Shown in pieces: positions 15,653-23,085 of a DNA stretch of 64,000 nucleotides; position 1 is the stretch's first letter; every line of letters starts with the position of its first letter. The DNA is taken from positions 62,001 through 126,000 of the forward strand of contig JAFTVF010000013.1 of the NCBI GenBank assembly GCA_017465865.1, given 5' to 3'. Both the position numbers and the translations under genes were made by a program. The DNA is from Clostridia bacterium (lineage in GTDB: Bacteria; Bacillota; Clostridia; Christensenellales; Borkfalkiaceae). Below the pieces are notes generated by a model. It did not search any database and was not told the DNA's origin. It was given only the letters and a program-made list of their open reading frames with translations.

Positions 15653-16852
15653 TTAGTACAACACTTTGACTTGCAAAGCTCTCGCCGCGTTTTCCTCGAT
15701 CGTATTGCAGGAGAAGATCGGCATTTTTCTGCCCTCGTATTCGACGATGAGCTTATCGTCCACAAAATGCCTGCCGTATTCATCCGCGATCTCTTCCGCG
15801 TTCTCGTCCCAAGCAAACATTTCGCTGTTTTGCGCGTATTCCAACAGCCCTTCCGCATACCGCATCGTACAGCAGAACGGCGCTTCGTACATATGTACTT
15901 TCAAGATCGGTTGCCCCACTTTTACGCAAGTATTCGGACCTGCGCCGCCGTGCGAGCGCTGGCAGAACTGCAAGCCGTTGAACCAGATCCGCCTTGCAAG
16001 CGTTAAATACTCCGCTTTACCCGTGATCTTATACAGCTCGGTCGAAAGAATAAAACTGTCCACGATCGCGCAAGGCTCCGTCCAAGTATCCTCTCGACCA
16101 AACCAGTTGAAGTTCTCATACGTCAACGTCATACCGTGCTGTAAATACCGCTCGAATTTCTCGCATACGGTATCGAGATACGCTTTTTCTCCCGTGCTTT
16201 TATACATAGTCAAAATCCCGCGGATACAGGTGAGCGTCGTGTGCGTTTGAAAACCGTATTTCACAAAATCGGTAGCGCGGAACGTATCGATGATCTTATC
16301 CACCGCCGCGCGCACGTTTTCGTCTTTCGTCGCTTCGTAATAATGCGCCAAGCCGTCTACACACATATACGTACAACCGATATCGGTAGACAGCTTCCAG
16401 CCGTTGACAACGTTCAACGCGTGTCCGCTCACGCCGCCCTCTTTCTTTTCCCGCTCCAAGGGGTATTTATCAAACCACGACAGCATAGGCAGATATAAAT
16501 TCTCCACCGTACTCTTCGCCGCGCGCATGGCAAGCTCGCTATTGAAATTTTTTGCGTATTTCACAAGCCCGCGCAAATACCAGTTATGTCCAGATATTTG
16601 CTGCTCGTCCACCGTTTGCCCGTCGAATTCGTTGCCCAAATACAGTTTTTCGTTCGTGTGCTCGGTCAGCTCGTTCATCATTTGGTGCATGCAGGGGATC
16701 TCCGCGCCGTTGATCTCGTAATGACAGTTAAACGCAAGCAGCGCTCTGCCCTCCCAATCCCCTTGCCAAGAATAGGACAGCCCCTTAAACACCTTTTCGA
16801 TGCGGTAAATATCGTCGTTCAATCTTCGGTTGTTCAATTCGATATTTCTCAT
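15653..16852 (-). CDS. GH127/DUF1680-like glycosidase
   Basis: 399 residues of (alpha/alpha)-barrel type sequence resembling beta-L-arabinofuranosidases of family GH127. The zinc-thiolate site of that family appears kept: Glu259-x-Cys261 (TWTEPCAIVDS) and the Cys327-Cys328 pair (APFCCTMRYAEG). The protein is much shorter than the usual 600-plus residues because the C-terminal beta domains are missing, so substrate and even activity are uncertain. There is no signal peptide, implying cytoplasmic action on imported oligosaccharides. It is 11 bases downstream of a GH28 gene, suggesting joint processing of pectin-derived sugars. Confidence 0.72.
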   Translation of the reverse strand: MRNIELNNRRLNDDIYRIEKVFKGLSYSWQGDWEGRALLAFNCHYEINGAEIPCMHQMMNELTEHTNEKLYLGNEFDGQTVDEQQISGHNWYLRGLVKYAKNFNSELAMRAAKSTVENLYLPMLSWFDKYPLEREKKEGGVSGHALNVVNGWKLSTDIGCTYMCVDGLAHYYEATKDENVRAAVDKIIDTFRATDFVKYGFQTHTTLTCIRGILTMYKSTGEKAYLDTVCEKFERYLQHGMTLTYENFNWFGREDTWTEPCAIVDSFILSTELYKITGKAEYLTLARRIWFNGLQFCQRSHGGAGPNTCVKVGQPILKVHMYEAPFCCTMRYAEGLLEYAQNSEMFAWDENAEEIADEYGRHFVDDKLIVEYEGRKMPIFSCNTIEENAARALQVKVLY

Positions 16853-16863
16853 TTCCTTTCTCC

Positions 16864-18264
16864 TTATTTCAAGATCAAGTTGTTTACGTCATCGAACACC
16901 AACGGTTCGCGCACGTCCGCGCGGTAGGTATCGATCTCTACGTTTTCTACCGTTAAGCCCTCAATATGTCTAAAATAGATCCCCTTTGCAGGCAAAATCC
17001 GTCCGTATACGTATACTTCGGGATAATCCTGCGCCTCTTCGGGCACTTCGCGCTTGTAGTCTTTCACACCGCCGTCGAGCTTGAAACGGATATTCCGCAA
17101 CGTGATATTCCGTAAGGGATAGCCCTGCAACCCGCAGACGTTCGAGGTCATCTGCCAATCGCTTTCCGCGGTATTGCCCGACTTCGTATCGTCAAAGCTC
17201 TCCGCAACGCCGAAGATCCAAGGATACTGATAAAAATCGTTCGCCTTATAGCTGAAATAGTTCCACGCGACGATCTCGTACGGCTCGTACGGACCTTCCG
17301 CCGTGATATTTTCCAAGGTCAGATTGTTGATCTGCCCGATCTCCCTGCCCTCAGGTCCGCGCATACGCGAACCGATATGCACGAACAAAGGCGCGTTTAC
17401 GTTTTTCATCTCCACGTTACGGATCGTAACGCCGTCTAAAATCGCGCCGTCCACGCTCTCTACGGCAATACCCGTAATGCGCGTGTCGCGGATCTTGATA
17501 TTCTCGATCAAGATATCCTCAAACCCGCCGTTCGTTTCCGTACCGAACTTGATCGCGTTGCAACGGCTCTTCAAACGGCAATCCCACACGCGGATATCCT
17601 TACAGATATCCAATCGGTTGAGTGTATACGAGGATTTGAACACGATCGCGTCGTCGCCCGCCTCCACGTCGCAATCGTAAATTTTGACGTGTTTGGAGTT
17701 GTCGGGACTGATCCCGTCTATGTATCCGCGCAGGTTTATCCCGTGCACGTCCACGTTCTCACAGCCCGCAAAATACACCGCAAGGTCGGTAACGTTATCG
17801 ATCGTCAAGCCGCTGATCTCGACGTTTTTACATTCCTTTAACGCGATACATTTCGGTCCGCGGTGCTTGATCGCCGCGCCACGCACGCCGTCCTCGTCCC
17901 AAACCGAACGCATATCGATTTTGCCCTTGCCTTTGATCGCGATATTTTCACAATCCCGCGCCACGAACATAGACAGATCGAAATAGGTATGCGATGCGTC
18001 CTGATAAATGGGATAATCGATTTTTTCCTGTTGCGCGTATTCGTAGAAATCCAAGCTCCCGAGTATGCGCGCACCCTCGGCAATTTCGATGCTCACGTTG
18101 CTTTTCATAAACACGGTGGACAGTACGAAATCCCCGTTATCGAACAGCACCGTACCGCCGCCCGAAGCCGAACAAGCGTCCACCGCCGCTTGTACCGCCG
18201 CGCTGTTTAAGGTTTTTCCGTCGGCGATCGCGCCGTAATCTTTTACGTTAAAAATTTTATCCAT
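16864..18264 (-). CDS. GH28 family glycosidase (polygalacturonase-like)
   Basis: 466 residues forming a right-handed parallel beta-helix after an N-terminal NVKDYGAIADGKTLNSAAVQAAVDAC segment. GH28 catalytic signatures are partly kept: DGISPDNSKHVKI and EAGDDAIVFKS supply the three aspartates, but the usual H-G and R-I-K motifs are altered (SRCNAIKFGTETNGG). It therefore belongs to the divergent intracellular GH28 group that acts on pectic or rhamnogalacturonan oligomers. No signal peptide. First gene of a two-gene operon with the GH127-like gene. Confidence 0.82.
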   Translation of the reverse strand: MDKIFNVKDYGAIADGKTLNSAAVQAAVDACSASGGGTVLFDNGDFVLSTVFMKSNVSIEIAEGARILGSLDFYEYAQQEKIDYPIYQDASHTYFDLSMFVARDCENIAIKGKGKIDMRSVWDEDGVRGAAIKHRGPKCIALKECKNVEISGLTIDNVTDLAVYFAGCENVDVHGINLRGYIDGISPDNSKHVKIYDCDVEAGDDAIVFKSSYTLNRLDICKDIRVWDCRLKSRCNAIKFGTETNGGFEDILIENIKIRDTRITGIAVESVDGAILDGVTIRNVEMKNVNAPLFVHIGSRMRGPEGREIGQINNLTLENITAEGPYEPYEIVAWNYFSYKANDFYQYPWIFGVAESFDDTKSGNTAESDWQMTSNVCGLQGYPLRNITLRNIRFKLDGGVKDYKREVPEEAQDYPEVYVYGRILPAKGIYFRHIEGLTVENVEIDTYRADVREPLVFDDVNNLILK

Positions 18265-18389
18265 ATCTTTTCACCTTTTTATTTGGTCTTGCGTTTATTA
18301 TAGTCTATTCCCGCCCTTTTGTCAAGCCTTCGACCTTGCATTTTTCGCCTTTGTTTTTATGATTTTTTGACCTGATCCCACACACGACA

Positions 18390-18424
18390 AGAACGCTGTA
18401 AAACACGGGGTTTTACAGCGTTCT
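18390..18424. terminator. Strong bidirectional hairpin after degV
   Basis: AGAACGCTGTAAAAC pairs perfectly with GTTTTACAGCGTTCT (15 bp). The T-run is better on the plus strand (TTCTTTTT); on the minus strand it follows the DegV stop directly. Confidence 0.65.
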
Positions 18425-18430
18425 TTCTTT

Positions 18431-19294
18431 TTATTTCTCTTTGCTGTGGAAGATAAGTCCGATCGTACCCGGCCCGCAATGCGCGCCGATGACAGGCCCT
18501 ACGGGCTGGATCTCAATATCCAAAGCTCCGAATTTCGCCCTGATACTTTCCGCAAACGCCTCCGCTTCTTTTTCGCAGTCCGCTTGCAAAATATACACCT
18601 TGTATTTGTCCAGCTCGCTGCCTTTCGCTTTCATATAATCGAGCAGCGCCGCCAAGGCCTTTTTGAAGCCTTTTACTTTGTTGATATTGACGATCTTGCC
18701 CTCCTCGTTAAAGTAGAGCACGGGCTTGATCCCGAGCAGATTTCCAATCACTTTGGAAAGCCCCGAAACTCTGCCGCCGCGGTGCAGGTAGGTGAGATCG
18801 TTTACGACGAAATACGTCGCCGTGTGCGCGGACAGCTCGGTGAGATATTCGTCCATTTCGTCCATCGTCGCGCCCTCTTTGTATTTCAACGCGCCGTAAT
18901 AGGTAACGAACCCGCTTCCCAAGGAAATCAGCTTGCTGTCAAAATAACGGATCTCTCTTTCGGGATATTTTTCTTTGAGCTGCGCGATCACGTTTTTCAT
19001 CGCGTTGAACGTACCGCTCATCTGGTGCGAGAACGTGATATAATAGATATCCTCGCCGCGCGCAAGAACAGGCTCGAAATATTCGGTGTACGCGTATTCG
19101 TTGAGCGCCGCGGTTTTCGGCGTTGCGCCCGCCCGCATTTTATCGAAAAAGCCCTTGAAATCGGTGTTTTCGCCCATATCGTAAAGATACTCTTCGCCAT
19201 CTAAAATATACGGCATACGGATCACGTTCAATCCGAGTTCTTTCACCGTAGTATGCCACAGTTCACAATTCGAATCGCAAAATAATTGATACAT
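18431..19294 (-). CDS. DegV family fatty-acid-binding protein
   Basis: 287 residues from ATG 19294 (AGGAGA upstream). DegV/FakB-like protein: such proteins hold a fatty acid between two domains and present it to the kinase FakA. Seen here: FCDSNCELW start, SHQMSGTFNAMKNV (the conserved TISxxLSGTYxSA-type loop, with an unusual His-Gln-Met), YFDSKLISLGSGF, LHRGGRVSG and the GPVIGAHCGPGTIGLIF end that contacts the carboxylate. No fakA is present in the window. Promoter at 19357-19385. A second DegV gene lies at 37303. Confidence 0.93.
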   Translation of the reverse strand: MYQLFCDSNCELWHTTVKELGLNVIRMPYILDGEEYLYDMGENTDFKGFFDKMRAGATPKTAALNEYAYTEYFEPVLARGEDIYYITFSHQMSGTFNAMKNVIAQLKEKYPEREIRYFDSKLISLGSGFVTYYGALKYKEGATMDEMDEYLTELSAHTATYFVVNDLTYLHRGGRVSGLSKVIGNLLGIKPVLYFNEEGKIVNINKVKGFKKALAALLDYMKAKGSELDKYKVYILQADCEKEAEAFAESIRAKFGALDIEIQPVGPVIGAHCGPGTIGLIFHSKEK

Positions 19295-19356
19295 GCTTGT
19301 TCTCCTGAACAATTTATAGTCTATCTTAATCATCTTGTTGAAAAATCAACAATTGT

Positions 19357-19385
19357 ATTATACCATAAATCCACAAGAAAGTCAA
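19357..19385 (-). promoter_or_regulatory. Promoter of degV
   Basis: Minus-strand TTGACT (19385-19380), 17-base spacer, TATAAT (19362-19357). A TTGTTGA-tttt-TCAACAA hairpin follows in the leader. Confidence 0.75.
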
Positions 19386-19422
19386 ACTTATAGCGCATAT
19401 TTTGTAAATTTAGTTGACAGAG

Positions 19423-19450
19423 AAAAAAGACGCCCGAAAGCGTCTTTTTA
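19423..19450 (-). terminator. Terminator ending the ssrA-linked cassette region
   Basis: AAAAAAGACGC-CCGAAA-GCGTCTTTTT stem with A/T runs on both sides; the last hairpin downstream of cassette 1 and possibly the ancestral ssrA terminator. Confidence 0.75.
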
Positions 19451-19473
19451 ACGGATATAAGAACTTACTCGGT

Positions 19474-19506
19474 TGGTGGAGCAAGTGAAACGTAAGTTGG
19501 ACCGCT
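19474..19506 (-). repeat. Degenerate copy of the tmRNA 3' end (cassette 1)
   Basis: On the plus strand TGGTGGAGCAAGTGAAACGT then AAGTTGGACCGC. The outer parts match the tmRNA 3' end (TGGTGGAG...AGTTGAACCG) but the inner 8 bases are replaced by 13. It begins directly after the immunity-gene stop codon and is nearly identical (three mismatches) to 20533-20564. Confidence 0.7.
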
Positions 19507-19788
19507 TTATTTTCTAAATAAATCCTTAAACTCTTTCACGAGCTTTTGGTCGGCAACTGAACCCGAAATCACGCGAAAATCCTCTTTTTTAATTTCTATA
19601 ACAGGTTGGATACTTTTCCCCGTAAAGGGATTATAAAAATCCGCAACAACGAAGCCGTATTTTTCAATAAAATTAGACATTACAGCACCAATATATCCCT
19701 TAAACAATCCTTGGTCTGCATAATTATCGTTTAATAAAATAATTGCGTCCATTTCTTCTACTAATGCATTGTTTTTATATTTATTCAT
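19507..19788 (-). CDS. Putative immunity protein (DUF4926-like), cassette 1
   Basis: 93 residues from ATG 19788 with AAGGAG upstream, 10 bases after the toxin-like gene. The segment LVEEMDAIILLNDNYADQGLFKGYIGAVMSNFIEKYGFVV resembles the small SH3-like DUF4926 fold (D-x-V-x-L...GL-x-x-G-x-x-G-x-V) used by several immunity-like proteins. The upstream protein has a homologue with its own DUF4926-like partner in cassette 2, so a toxin-neutralising role is inferred from paired gene order. AT-rich compared with core genes, consistent with transfer. Confidence 0.6.
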   Translation of the reverse strand: MNKYKNNALVEEMDAIILLNDNYADQGLFKGYIGAVMSNFIEKYGFVVADFYNPFTGKSIQPVIEIKKEDFRVISGSVADQKLVKEFKDLFRK

Positions 19789-19798
19789 AACTTTCTCC

Positions 19799-20347
19799 TT
19801 AATAATTATGTCCCGAATAAGGTGCAATAAGGTCTATTGTGCCTTTTTGACCCAATTTCCATATCGTATTTATATGTTGTTCTACTCCATTTTGATTTGT
19901 TAAAGTGATTGTAATACTTATTTTTGCAGAATGGTCATTTACTCCCACATACTGATATTGCCCGTCACAATATTTTTGTATTGCTTGTGAAATATAAAGC
20001 TGTTGTAAATATCCACTATCTTCTATCGTATATCCCCAACTCTCGAACAATTCCTTTTTGCCGTCGTCATACTTATCACTAAAAATATACCCTGTAAATT
20101 TACGGATATCACAAGTTGCCTTTGCCGTAATATTCGGTATCGGCTCTGCAATTTTTTTAAGCCGACATCGACATCTTGGATGCTGTGGATATTTGGGCAT
20201 TTGTTTTACGATAAAATAACAACTGTTAAATTTATCACAATCGTCCTGCCAATCGTTTGGCTGCGCTATCCACTCAATCCAATCGTCTTTTTTTAGCGAC
20301 AAAAAGTTTTTTAGTAACTTTTCCGCTATTTCGTTTAGTAATCCCAT
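19799..20347 (-). CDS. MuF-like/DUF6883-type toxin candidate, cassette 1
   Basis: 182 residues from ATG 20347 (TAGGAGG upstream); the longer frame to 20497 covers promoter sequence. A short N-terminus (MGLLNEIAEKLLKNF) is followed by a HPRCRCRLKK motif, like the HPNCRC ending of phage Mu gpF-type head proteins. Residues 75-182 (CDIRKFTGYIFSDKYDDGKKELFESWGYT...ISITITLTNQNGVEQHINTIWKLG) resemble DUF6883, a domain seen at the C-terminus of polymorphic toxins. Activity is not known. It has its own promoter and is followed by an immunity-like gene. A paralogue is in cassette 2. Confidence 0.6.
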   Translation of the reverse strand: MGLLNEIAEKLLKNFLSLKKDDWIEWIAQPNDWQDDCDKFNSCYFIVKQMPKYPQHPRCRCRLKKIAEPIPNITAKATCDIRKFTGYIFSDKYDDGKKELFESWGYTIEDSGYLQQLYISQAIQKYCDGQYQYVGVNDHSAKISITITLTNQNGVEQHINTIWKLGQKGTIDLIAPYSGHNY

Positions 20348-20370
20348 TATATCATACCTCCTAAAATAAA

Positions 20371-20406
20371 GCAAACAAACGAACCCGCTCGGATTCGTTT
20401 GTTTGC
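20371..20406 (-). promoter_or_regulatory. Palindrome at the cassette 1 transcription start
   Basis: GCAAACAAACGAA (20371-20383) and TTCGTTTGTTTGC (20394-20406) form a perfect 13-bp stem. The predicted transcript of the promoter at 20410-20437 would begin inside it, so it is either an operator or a protective 5' stem-loop; TTTATTTT follows on the minus strand, so it could also attenuate. Confidence 0.6.
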
Positions 20407-20409
20407 CAC

Positions 20410-20437
20410 AGTATAACATAGATTTTTTGTTTGTCAA
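20410..20437 (-). promoter_or_regulatory. Promoter of toxin cassette 1
   Basis: Minus-strand TTGACA (20437-20432), 16-base spacer, TATACT (20415-20410). The block from GGCAGTACTCT to TATA is nearly the same as in the cassette 2 promoter at 21700-21727. Confidence 0.75.
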
Positions 20438-20483
20438 TAGAGTACTGCCACTTTTTTTGCGAAGTATAAATAATTTGTATAGC

Positions 20484-20525
20484 ATAATCCAAACCAATCG
20501 GTTTCCACCAAATGGTTCGGATTAT
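20484..20525 (-). terminator. Hairpin ending toxin cassette 2
   Basis: ATAATCCGAACCA pairs with TGGTTTGGATTAT on the minus strand, just after the degenerate tmRNA end; no long T-run follows. Confidence 0.5.
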
Positions 20526-20532
20526 ACGTCTT

Positions 20533-20564
20533 TGGTGGAGCGAGTGTAACGTAAGTTGAACCGC
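20533..20564 (-). repeat. Degenerate copy of the tmRNA 3' end (cassette 2)
   Basis: On the plus strand TGGTGGAGCGAGTGTAACGT then AAGTTGAACCGC. TGGTGGAG and AGTTGAACCG match the true tmRNA 3' end at 21813; the middle is replaced by the same 13-base type of insert as in cassette 1. It abuts the stop codon of the immunity gene. Confidence 0.7.
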
Positions 20565-21050
20565 TTATTCTACAATGATAAAGTCTTCCCTTGCTACGCT
20601 TATTTCCTCGTCGTGAGCGTTGTTCTCTCCTACGTTACTAAACAAAATACACCATTTTCCGTCTATGGCATAGGGAAATTGTACGCATCCGTATGCGCCT
20701 TTGTGTACTCCTTCCATTGAGTATTGTGGTTTTTCTACAATCAACTGCACCACGTCGTATTCCTTTACGTCGCATTCCGTTAAATGGGTATATTTCTCCA
20801 TTTTTACGTTTGCAAAAAACTCTTCCATTTCCAATAATAGTCTTTCGGGATAAACGATTTTATCGGAAATAAGGTATTTTTTGTTCACCTCGGCAAAAGC
20901 AAATTCGCCCCTGTTGTTTGGATTAAAAAACCAAACGGTATATATATCGCCATTAATTTTTGCGATTGTACCTTCATAACCTTTATGTATTCCTCTTTGG
21001 GCTAGTTCTTCAAGTTCTTCATTCAATTTTACATCTTCTAATACTTTCAT
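20565..21050 (-). CDS. Putative immunity protein, cassette 2
   Basis: 161 residues from ATG 21050 (AGGAGG 5 bases upstream, overlapping the toxin stop codon). It looks like two DUF4926-like modules in tandem: residues 12-60 (LAQRGIHKGYEGTIAKINGDIYTVWFF) and 95-160 (YDVVQLIVEKPQYSMEGVHKGAYGCVQF...). The tight coupling to the toxin-like gene and the similar pair in cassette 1 suggest an immunity role. AT-rich. Confidence 0.6.
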   Translation of the reverse strand: MKVLEDVKLNEELEELAQRGIHKGYEGTIAKINGDIYTVWFFNPNNRGEFAFAEVNKKYLISDKIVYPERLLLEMEEFFANVKMEKYTHLTECDVKEYDVVQLIVEKPQYSMEGVHKGAYGCVQFPYAIDGKWCILFSNVGENNAHDEEISVAREDFIIVE

Positions 21051-21052
21051 AA

Positions 21053-21656
21053 TCAACCTCCTAAGGGTGTAGTACAAACAATTTTCCCAAGTGGATATAC
21101 CATCCAACCTGTAATCAATTTTATATTTTTTCTCGTTGCGCTATTCACGGTTATCGTTATACTAATCCGTTGTCCGTGCTCGTCCAATTTCCCGATTTCA
21201 TAATCTCCGTTTAAGTATTTTTGTTTTGCTTGTACGTCAAATTCCATTTTCAAATATTCAGAATCTTCTTTCCCCAAACCCAAACTTTCAAACAATTCTC
21301 TCTTTCCATTTACCAGATATTTTTCTTCATCAGAAAAAATATACCTTGTAAACTTTTCAATAGGGCAACTTGCCGTTATTTTTCCATTAGGCTTTGTGAT
21401 TCCGGTTAATTTACAATCGCAATTCGGGTGTAATAAACCGTCTCCCTCTGCTTTCTTTTTCGGTAATCGTGATTTTACAAAATAACAACCTGATAATACC
21501 GTACAAGGCTTACAATGCCCTAATCCTTCTAAACGATTTCGTGTTTTTTTCTCTTTCTCTACCTTCTTCATCGGGAACGCCCCAATGAAGCCATTTTACC
21601 CAACTATTGTCTATGATCTCACCGTCTTTATAGGCAAAATTATCAAATATCCCCAT
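21053..21656 (-). pseudogene. MuF-like toxin candidate with frameshift, cassette 2
   Basis: Homologue of the 19799-20347 protein. The natural start appears to be ATG 21656 (MGIFDNFAYKDGEIIDNSWV, like MGLLNE... of cassette 1), but this frame stops soon after a run of seven A near 21555-21561, where the reading switches to the frame that encodes the rest: HCKPCTVLSGCYF, LLHPNCDCKL and the DUF6883-like domain (CPIEKFTRYIFSDE...ISITITVNS). Either a slip in the A7 run broke the gene, or it is decoded by slippage or by internal starts, or the base call is wrong. The C-x2-C...HPNCDC motif is the clearest MuF-like feature of the region. Confidence 0.6.
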
Positions 21657-21699
21657 AATACCTCACTTAAAATTTATTTCGCTTGCAAGTCGTAGAGGC

Positions 21700-21727
21700 A
21701 TTATAACATGGATTTTTCGTTTGTCAA
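21700..21727 (-). promoter_or_regulatory. Promoter of toxin cassette 2
   Basis: Minus-strand TTGACA (21727-21722), 16-base spacer, TATAAT (21705-21700), followed by a 44-base leader. Near-duplicate of the cassette 1 promoter. Confidence 0.75.
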
Positions 21728-21770
21728 CAGAGTACTGCCAACTTTTTTATGATTTTAGCATATTTTTTAT

Positions 21771-21807
21771 AAAAAATAACCTAAATCGAAAAAATTCAAC
21801 TTAGGTT
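21771..21807 (-). terminator. Terminator after ssrA
   Basis: AACCTAA/TTAGGTT stem (21778-21784 with 21801-21807) followed on the minus strand by ATTTTTTAT. Confidence 0.7.
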
Positions 21808-21812
21808 GTTTT

Positions 21813-22179
21813 TGGTGGAGGTGGTCGGAGTTGAACCGACGTCTTACACGGCTGCCAAAAAACTTTCTACATACTTAGTTTATCTATCATTTCTTAATTT
21901 CACAACGCGGGTAAACACGCTTTGTGAAACGCAGAAGGCTGAATACTCTTATAAAAACACCTTCCGATCTTTCTAAGAGTTTTCCGTCTGTTTGACGCCG
22001 CGCCCCCGACCGACGGATAGATCGGGCGCGACGATTCGTTAAAAAACGAAGTTACGCTGCCATAGCGTAGTTTGCATTTCTATCTGCATTTAAATTTAGG
22101 TGGAATGTTTTTACGCAGGCACTCCGTCTGCGGTATGCTTATCCTTTCGCTCACCGGCAATCGAATCCGGGACACCCCC
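21813..22179 (-). ncRNA. ssrA: tmRNA (SsrA)
   Basis: 367 nt including CCA. The 5' end GGGGGTG pairs with CACCTCC near the 3' end, giving the tRNA-Ala-like acceptor; the T arm GTCGG-TTCAACT-CCGAC is complete. The tag frame lies at 22087-22052 and encodes ADRNANYAMAA followed by TAA. tmRNA rescues stalled ribosomes and marks the unfinished protein for proteolysis. Transcribed from TTTACA-17-TATAAT (22230-22202). Its 3' end is followed by two toxin/immunity cassettes that carry degenerate copies of that end. Confidence 0.96.
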
Positions 22180-22201
22180 ATATTCGTTGTTCGGTACTAT
22201 T

Positions 22202-22230
22202 ATTATACACGCCTTTCCCCGAAATGTAAA
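22202..22230 (-). promoter_or_regulatory. ssrA promoter
   Basis: Minus-strand TTTACA (22230-22225), 17-base spacer, TATAAT (22207-22202). Confidence 0.8.
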
Positions 22231-22324
22231 CCGTTTTTTCAAATATACCATAAAATTACAGTCGCGAAAATCTTCCTCGGCTGCATTTTTTGTCATTTTT
22301 TCCAAACGGACAACGATACTCCTC

Positions 22325-23050
22325 TTATTTCTTTTTCTTGGAAAGTTTTTTAATAGAAGTATGATGCTCCTCGCCCGAAAACAAACGCAATAAATTTGCT
22401 CGGTGCGCCCACCACGTCAAAAGATTGATCGCAAGGATCGTCATATAGATACCGACGAGATACGCGCTTACCCCCGCGCCGTGATAGCGGAGCACGAAAA
22501 TCACCGTTTGGATAATACTCAGCCCCGTAACACCGAGCAAAGACCCCAGCGAACCCCATTCCGTCCACGCGATAAAGAATACGACCCCGATCAGGCAGAC
22601 GAACACGAGCAGCGCCCACCAGCCCCAGTCGCAAGGCAGACAAAACCAGAACAGACCGAGCGTGGAAGCAATCCCTTTCCCGCCCTTAAACCGCATGGTT
22701 ACGGGGAAGATATGCCCGATAATGACGAACAGCCCGCAGAAATACCGCGTAAAATCGGCTACCGCCACCGCCGTACCCGCAAACGCATACTTACGGTAAA
22801 TAAAATAGCTGATAAGCGCGGGAATACCGCCCTTTACCGCGTCGCAAATAAAGGTGAGAAGCCCGATCTTCAAGCCGAATTCACGGCTCATATTCATCGT
22901 ACCGGGGTTACCGCTTCCGATCTTGGTGATGTCGCGTTTTTTGAAACGGGAGATCAATCTTGCGAAATTGAAACACCCGATAAGATAGCATACGACCGCC
23001 AAAATCAAAAATTGCCACCAGTCTTGTGAAAAGTAAAAATATTTCATCAT
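22325..23050 (-). CDS. plsY: Glycerol-3-phosphate acyltransferase PlsY
   Basis: 241-residue membrane enzyme that transfers the acyl group from acyl-phosphate to glycerol-3-phosphate, the first step of phospholipid synthesis in Gram-positives. Motif 1 SGNPGTMNMSREFG (about 46-59), motif 2 GHIFPVTMRFKGGKGIAST and motif 3 (HRANLLRLFSGEE) are present. It is longer than typical PlsY (about 200 residues) in the middle and has a basic tail (KKLSKKKK). Last gene after der, 35 bases apart, in a DUF512-der-plsY operon. Confidence 0.94.
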   Translation of the reverse strand: MMKYFYFSQDWWQFLILAVVCYLIGCFNFARLISRFKKRDITKIGSGNPGTMNMSREFGLKIGLLTFICDAVKGGIPALISYFIYRKYAFAGTAVAVADFTRYFCGLFVIIGHIFPVTMRFKGGKGIASTLGLFWFCLPCDWGWWALLVFVCLIGVVFFIAWTEWGSLGSLLGVTGLSIIQTVIFVLRYHGAGVSAYLVGIYMTILAINLLTWWAHRANLLRLFSGEEHHTSIKKLSKKKK

Positions 23051-23085
23051 GCAACCTATTTTTTACGCAGAGCGCGAAAGCCCTT

